Source: Adhaeribacter terrigena
Lineage (GTDB): Bacteria > Bacteroidota > Bacteroidia > Cytophagales > Hymenobacteraceae
Direction: 5' to 3'
DNA length: 64,000 nt
NCBI RefSeq assembly: GCF_016623615.1
Contig: NZ_JAEHFX010000005.1
Coordinates: forward strand, 265,139 to 329,138
Shown: positions 60,699 to 64,000 of the stretch, one piece after another
Numbering within the stretch: the stretch's first letter is position 1
Layout of the letters: every line of letters begins with the position of its first letter
Notes under the pieces: model-generated
Seen by the model: the letters and a program-made list of their open reading frames with translations, nothing else
The model's database searches: none
What the model was told of the DNA's origin: nothing
Position numbers and translations under genes: made by a program

Positions 60699-61058
60699 TT
60701 ACTTTTTGCCTTCCAGTTCATAAGTTACGCCGTCCACGGTTTTGGTTTGCTTTTCAATCTGCTTATCGAGCACGATCTTCAGGCCGGAATTGGTTTGCTC
60801 AATTTCCATAATGGCTTCGCTGGCGGTAGGGTCCTGAAATTTGGCTTCAAAAAGCTGCGTGGTATCCTGCGGGCCGGCCAACATAAACTTGTAATGGAAT
60901 TTTTCGGTGCCGGTCAGCCACATTTCGTAAACCAGGTTTTTGCCTTTCACTTCGGTAATTACCTCGCTGCGTACCCGGTCGGTTTTTTCCAGGGCATCGC
61001 AGCTGCTGAAATAAAAGGCAAGACCAAAGAATACGAGGAACAGGCGAAGGTTTTTCAT
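60699..61058 (-). CDS. Small lipoprotein of unknown function
   Basis: 119 residues with lipobox YFSSC (Cys about 20). The mature part is predicted beta-rich (GKNLVYEMWLTGTEKFHYKF, then LFEAKFQDPTASEAIMEI), a compact lipid-anchored envelope protein. No family recognised. On the same strand and about 190 bp upstream of the secreted protein at 59860-60507, with a dispersed element between them. Confidence 0.75.
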   Translation of the reverse strand: MKNLRLFLVFFGLAFYFSSCDALEKTDRVRSEVITEVKGKNLVYEMWLTGTEKFHYKFMLAGPQDTTQLFEAKFQDPTASEAIMEIEQTNSGLKIVLDKQIEKQTKTVDGVTYELEGKK

Positions 61059-61143
61059 TTGTATAGGTTTAGGTTGAAAAGGTAAATTACCTATTCTTCG
61101 CCTAATTTCATAATTACTGATTTTTCAGTTACGGGTGCAGTAT

Positions 61144-62118
61144 TTATTGCCGGTAAACTCTGAATCGGGAGGTTTTGCTTTTGGTTTGGATAGTCAATAA
61201 ATATAGCCCGGCGCGCAATTTATCCAGGTTTTCTATCTGGTTATCAGTAGCAGATCCTTTTATAAGTTCCTGCCCGGTTACGTTTGAAAGGGTGTAATTA
61301 AAAGGGCCTTCAACACCTTCAACCGAAAGCATGTCTTTAAAAGGATTCGGGTAAAGGGATAAAGATGGGCTATTTGTTTCCTTTATTCCAAAATAGCGGA
61401 AGATATCGCCGTAACTGCCCACAAATTCAACCGTGCAATCATAATACACTTTAAACTTCCAGAACCGCCTGTTAATGCAACCGCTCGGGCAATCTCCCCA
61501 GCCAAGAGAATAGGTCAATTCCACGTGATCGGCATAAATGGAATCCTGAATATTATTGCCGTCGCCGGCATAGCTGTTTGGTACTGCATATTGTACGCCG
61601 TTAAGGGTTTCAAACATATTGCTCAAAGCGCGAATATTGTAATTGCTGCCAGATTTTAAAACAACGATCGGGTTGAAGATCGTGAATGTCCGGTCAAAAG
61701 TTAGCTGGTATTGGGTTATCAGATGATCAACGTAAGCATCCCCGGTATTCATGTTCCCAAGCTGAAGTTGTTGCATCCAGGGTAAATTACCATAGGCAGA
61801 GATCACGATAGAATTCATTACCGGGCTCGGGAAAGTATGAATATTCAGAAGCGAAACCACCGTATCGCGGGCGGCCAAGTTTGCATTATAAACCGCAAGC
61901 AGCGCATGCAATACCGTGTCTGCATGGGTTGCCGGTATGGCTACCGAATCCTTTTCAGGCAGATTATTTGCCTGTATCTTTCTTAAAGCCAGCCGGCTGG
62001 CATCTTCGTGGTACAAGCCAATAATGCTATCGGGCGCCGAACAAGTAGAAGAAACCGTTTGTGCCTGTGCAAAAGTTGTCACGAAAAAAAGCAGGAAGAT
62101 GAGTAGCGCTTTGATCAT
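61144..62118 (-). CDS. T9SS-sorted secreted protein
   Basis: 324 residues from the ATG giving a Sec signal peptide (MIKALLIFLLFF, cut near AQAQ). The middle has no recognised domain (ASRLALRKIQANNLPEKDSV, then DHLITQYQLTFD and LGWGDCPSGCINRRFWKF with three Cys). The C-terminal about 75 residues are a type A T9SS sorting domain (LYPNPFKDML, then GQELIKGS and LRAGLYLLTIQT). The frame extends upstream to 62214 with basic residues that do not look like a signal. Confidence 0.85.
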   Translation of the reverse strand: MIKALLIFLLFFVTTFAQAQTVSSTCSAPDSIIGLYHEDASRLALRKIQANNLPEKDSVAIPATHADTVLHALLAVYNANLAARDTVVSLLNIHTFPSPVMNSIVISAYGNLPWMQQLQLGNMNTGDAYVDHLITQYQLTFDRTFTIFNPIVVLKSGSNYNIRALSNMFETLNGVQYAVPNSYAGDGNNIQDSIYADHVELTYSLGWGDCPSGCINRRFWKFKVYYDCTVEFVGSYGDIFRYFGIKETNSPSLSLYPNPFKDMLSVEGVEGPFNYTLSNVTGQELIKGSATDNQIENLDKLRAGLYLLTIQTKSKTSRFRVYRQ

Positions 62119-62227
62119 TGCATTATTTTTTTTGTCTTGAAAAGGTGTGATTTTCAGGAATGTACGCACCTGTTTACAGGACGTATAGACAATGCTTATC
62201 CGTTGCTTGCGCAATCAAAAAAATAAT

Positions 62228-62257
62228 AAAAACGCTATGGTTTTGGCCCGGAAAACT
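62228..62257 (+). repeat. ACGCTATGG-family element (forward)
   Basis: AAAAACGCTATGGTTTT, then GGCCCGG and AAAACT, upstream of the T9SS gene. Confidence 0.85.
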
Positions 62258-62330
62258 CAAAATTGCACTTAAGCTTTCTCCAGACCGGTATTCCTTCGTT
62301 GTGCGTAGAATAAATTCGTAATGCATAGAA

Positions 62331-62360
62331 TGAAGCGAAGCGTTTCTATGCACTTTCGGA
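62331..62360. repeat. Hairpin GCATAGAA/TTCTATGC
   Basis: TGCATAGAA and TTCTATGCA around a GAAGCGAAGCG loop; a palindromic unit in a gene-free stretch. Confidence 0.55.
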
Positions 62361-62406
62361 AGACCAATCTCGCCGCAGGTTTACGCTCATCGGGAGGTTG
62401 GCTTAC

Positions 62407-62457
62407 CGGTAATGCGTAAAGCGCTGTGCTAACTTTACGCATTACCGTAGCTTTTTT
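62407..62457. terminator. Perfect 15-bp hairpin followed by a T-run
   Basis: CGGTAATGCGTAAAG (62407-62421) pairs with 62433-62447. The T-run 3' on the plus strand could end plus-strand transcription. No plus-strand gene precedes it, so its role is unclear. Confidence 0.7.
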
Positions 62458-62512
62458 TAATTTGATATTTATAATCCCTGCCAGGCGGTTTTTAACTTCC
62501 GTGCTTTATATT

Positions 62513-63301
62513 TTATTCATTAATAGTTACTTCCTCAAGAAATTCACGCAACAAACTATTAAATTCCGCAGGTTTTTCAAGCATCGGATAATGGCCTGTT
62601 CCCTTTATAGTTTTGTAATTATAGTCCTTAAAATATTTTCGGTTGCTCTCAAAATTGGTTGGGCTTGCGTCAGAATTAATTGCCCTTACCGGAATATCTA
62701 CAAGGGCAGCTATTTTGCGGATATCCATTTCATATAGAGGTTTAAGCGCATTTATAGCTAGTTCAGCATCATTCTGAAGGAATTCGTTTTGAAGTTGCTG
62801 TTTTATAAGGGCAGGCGTTTCTTCTGCAAAAAGGTATTGCGGCAGCATATTTTCTACTGCAGATTTGAAATCTTCACGATAATGACTAAACATAAGCGCT
62901 TCTGCCTGCTCCGGGGTAAAATCCTGGTCTAAGTCTTTTAACGTGTCCACCAGAATAATAGCTTTTACTTTAGGCAGATCCGTAAATGCTTCGAGCACAT
63001 ACGCTCCCGACATAGAATGACCAACAAGTATGATTTCGGAAGCGTTAATCTGATTTATAACGGCTTTTATATCATCGGCATATTGTTCACTTGTCCAATT
63101 TTTTCTTGTTTTATCTGATTTGCCATGACCACCAAGATCAATTTGAACAATGTTGTATTTTTCTTTTAAAAAAGCTTCCTGATCATTCCACCAGTTTAGG
63201 TTGCCGAGCCAACCGTGTACAAAGACAATACAGGTGTTTCCGTTTCCTGTTTCTTTATAATGAATGTTTACCTTGTCAGTAGATAAAATACTTTTCTCCA
63301 T
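62513..63301 (-). CDS. Alpha/beta-fold hydrolase
   Basis: 262 residues. Oxyanion motif FVHGWLGNLNWW (about 28-39), nucleophile elbow VGHSMSGAY (Ser about residue 95), an acid in the late strand (VRAINSDASP) and the catalytic His in KGTGHYPMLEKP (about 239). No signal peptide; cytosolic esterase/lipase-type enzyme of unknown substrate. More AT-rich than the T9SS and DNA-repair genes to its left, and next to attC-like hairpins, so it may belong to a mobile or recently acquired segment. Confidence 0.88.
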   Translation of the reverse strand: MEKSILSTDKVNIHYKETGNGNTCIVFVHGWLGNLNWWNDQEAFLKEKYNIVQIDLGGHGKSDKTRKNWTSEQYADDIKAVINQINASEIILVGHSMSGAYVLEAFTDLPKVKAIILVDTLKDLDQDFTPEQAEALMFSHYREDFKSAVENMLPQYLFAEETPALIKQQLQNEFLQNDAELAINALKPLYEMDIRKIAALVDIPVRAINSDASPTNFESNRKYFKDYNYKTIKGTGHYPMLEKPAEFNSLLREFLEEVTINE

Positions 63302-63359
63302 CTATTTATTTTCTTTATTAATTGCTTGAATATAAATTTTGATTGTCGGTTTTAAAAAA

Positions 63360-63409
63360 GGTAACGTCTGGGCTAACAAACGTTTTAATGGTTTTTAGCT
63401 TTGGTTACC
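63360..63409 (-). other. attC-like paired-box hairpin
   Basis: GGTAAC, then 6 nt, GCTAA, an 18-nt loop, TTAGC, 4 nt and GTTACC. Two complementary box pairs separated by unequal spacers, the layout of an integron attC site, lying 27 bp after the stop of the gene at 63437. The core is not the exact GTTRRRY consensus. Confidence 0.45.
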
Positions 63410-63436
63410 AATTGTTATTCTTTGGACGCTTGAAGT

Positions 63437-63886
63437 TTAATTTAAGTTGTTAATCTTTTGTTTAATTGAGTTACAAATTAACAGTCCAATTGTAAAGGTT
63501 GTAATCGCTGTGCAAACCAAAAATGCAATGATTGGCGGTATTAAGTATAACCAGAAGTTTTTACCATCATTATCCAAAATAGTCAATAAGATAAAAACCG
63601 ACCAGATTATTGAATTTACAATTAGTGAGAATTTGAAGGAGGATTTTAAAAGTGTTTTTTGATTCTCAAGGTCAACTGCGGCTGAATATCCTGCAAGTCC
63701 AAGTGCTATCAGAAATGATATTATCAGACCTACAACAGCTTTGCCATAAACCGCAAACAAAGACATTGTTGCAAGTCCTTCACCTGTCAGCATTGCAGGT
63801 ATAGAAAAAAATAAGAAAATGGTAATTAGGCCTAAAGGTGTACCAATTAAATAAGAAGATAATATTCCCTTTCGTCTCAAGCTCAT
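63437..63886 (-). CDS. Small AT-rich membrane protein
   Basis: 149 residues with four hydrophobic segments (about 10-32, 44-70, 83-105 and 113-140) and a basic N-terminus (MSLRRKG). I recognise no family. Its base composition is clearly more AT-rich than the T9SS and DNA-repair genes to the left. It is framed by hairpins with attC-like architecture, with the start about 34 bp from one and the stop about 27 bp from the other. That spacing suggests a gene cassette; the evidence for this is structural only. Confidence 0.65.
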   Translation of the reverse strand: MSLRRKGILSSYLIGTPLGLITIFLFFSIPAMLTGEGLATMSLFAVYGKAVVGLIISFLIALGLAGYSAAVDLENQKTLLKSSFKFSLIVNSIIWSVFILLTILDNDGKNFWLYLIPPIIAFLVCTAITTFTIGLLICNSIKQKINNLN

Positions 63887-63919
63887 TTCTTTTTTGTTCC
63901 TATTAATGGTTACAATTAT

Positions 63920-63987
63920 ACCTAACGGCTAGTATAAAAAGCGTGTGAGGCCGTCGGCCGAATAATGATTTTTATACCTTGTTGGCG
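63920..63987 (-). other. attC-like paired-box hairpin
   Basis: On the minus strand GCCAAC, 3 nt, GTATAAAAA, a 28-nt loop with a GGCC/GGCC tip, TTTTTATAC, 5 nt and GTTAGGT. The last box fits the integron GTTRRRY core exactly. Confidence 0.5.
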
Positions 63988-64000
63988 TGTGTTTTTCTAT

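Noticed and set aside
1..64000. tRNA, rRNA, insertion sequences or prophage
   Set aside because: I looked for cloverleaf, transposase (DDE) and phage motifs and saw none.

Overview
This window is chromosomal DNA of a Bacteroidota bacterium, most likely Cytophagales and probably the Hymenobacteraceae (Adhaeribacter/Rufibacter/Pontibacter relatives). That placement is inferred from eight type IX secretion system (T9SS) cargo proteins with C-terminal sorting domains, a PorP/SprF-type protein beside a PorE-like OmpA protein, TAnnTTTG promoter boxes, almost no Shine-Dalgarno sequences, and AT-rich intergenic DNA between GC-balanced genes. I see no rRNA, tRNA, CRISPR array, transposase or prophage.

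Layout. 1-3.2 kb: end of a PKD surface protein, a secreted M43-type metalloprotease and a macro-domain hydrolase. 3.3-10.2 kb: two tandem paralogous PhoX/DUF839 proteins with InlB-type repeats and T9SS tails. 10.9-13.6 kb: rpiB, tatC and glyA. 13.8-15.8 kb: another T9SS protein. 16.3-19.8 kb: a stress-flavoured cluster with a stand-alone LigD polymerase domain, a sugar acetyltransferase, two disordered hydrophilic proteins and a YdaD/YghA-type dehydrogenase. 20-23.1 kb: the overlapping set rsmI-lnt-inositol monophosphatase. 23.1-23.8 kb: a repeat-rich gap. 23.8-32.1 kb: a carboxypeptidase-regulatory-like protein, an orphan FeoB-associated peptide, an MscS channel, a DUF2007 protein, a radical SAM/SPASM protein, a TlpA-like thioredoxin and radA. 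32.7-40.7 kb: an operon of a giant DUF3494 (ice-binding-like) adhesin with 14 PKD-like repeats and a type B sorting domain, a PorP/SprF protein and a PorE-like protein. 40.8-49.7 kb: a sugar nucleotidyltransferase, a LemA-TPM-TPM cluster, a cytochrome c lipoprotein, an outer-membrane protein and polA. 49.9-62.1 kb: small lipoproteins, a 1406-residue beta-helix T9SS protein, a FadL-type porin with a GDSL lipoprotein, an FAD oxidoreductase and further secreted proteins. 62.5-63.9 kb: an alpha/beta hydrolase and an AT-rich membrane protein with attC-like hairpins on both sides.

The most striking feature is not a gene. A short element, typically AAAACGCTATGGTTTT, then 6-8 variable bases, then AAAAGT, recurs about 48 times, almost only between genes. 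It often touches a stop or start codon, and copies upstream of genes show a strong orientation bias. It has sub-variants (ACGGTAGGG, ACGCTACCG, CGCCAGGG), occurs as five copies in 225 bp at 50.9 kb, and builds at least one terminator from two inverted copies. I do not recognise it as a described family.

The genes describe an aerobic, surface-active heterotroph. Large secreted adhesins and hydrolases are exported through Sec and T9SS. Outer-membrane uptake is represented by the FadL-type porin. DNA maintenance (polA, radA, LigD-Pol) and general stress functions lie in between.
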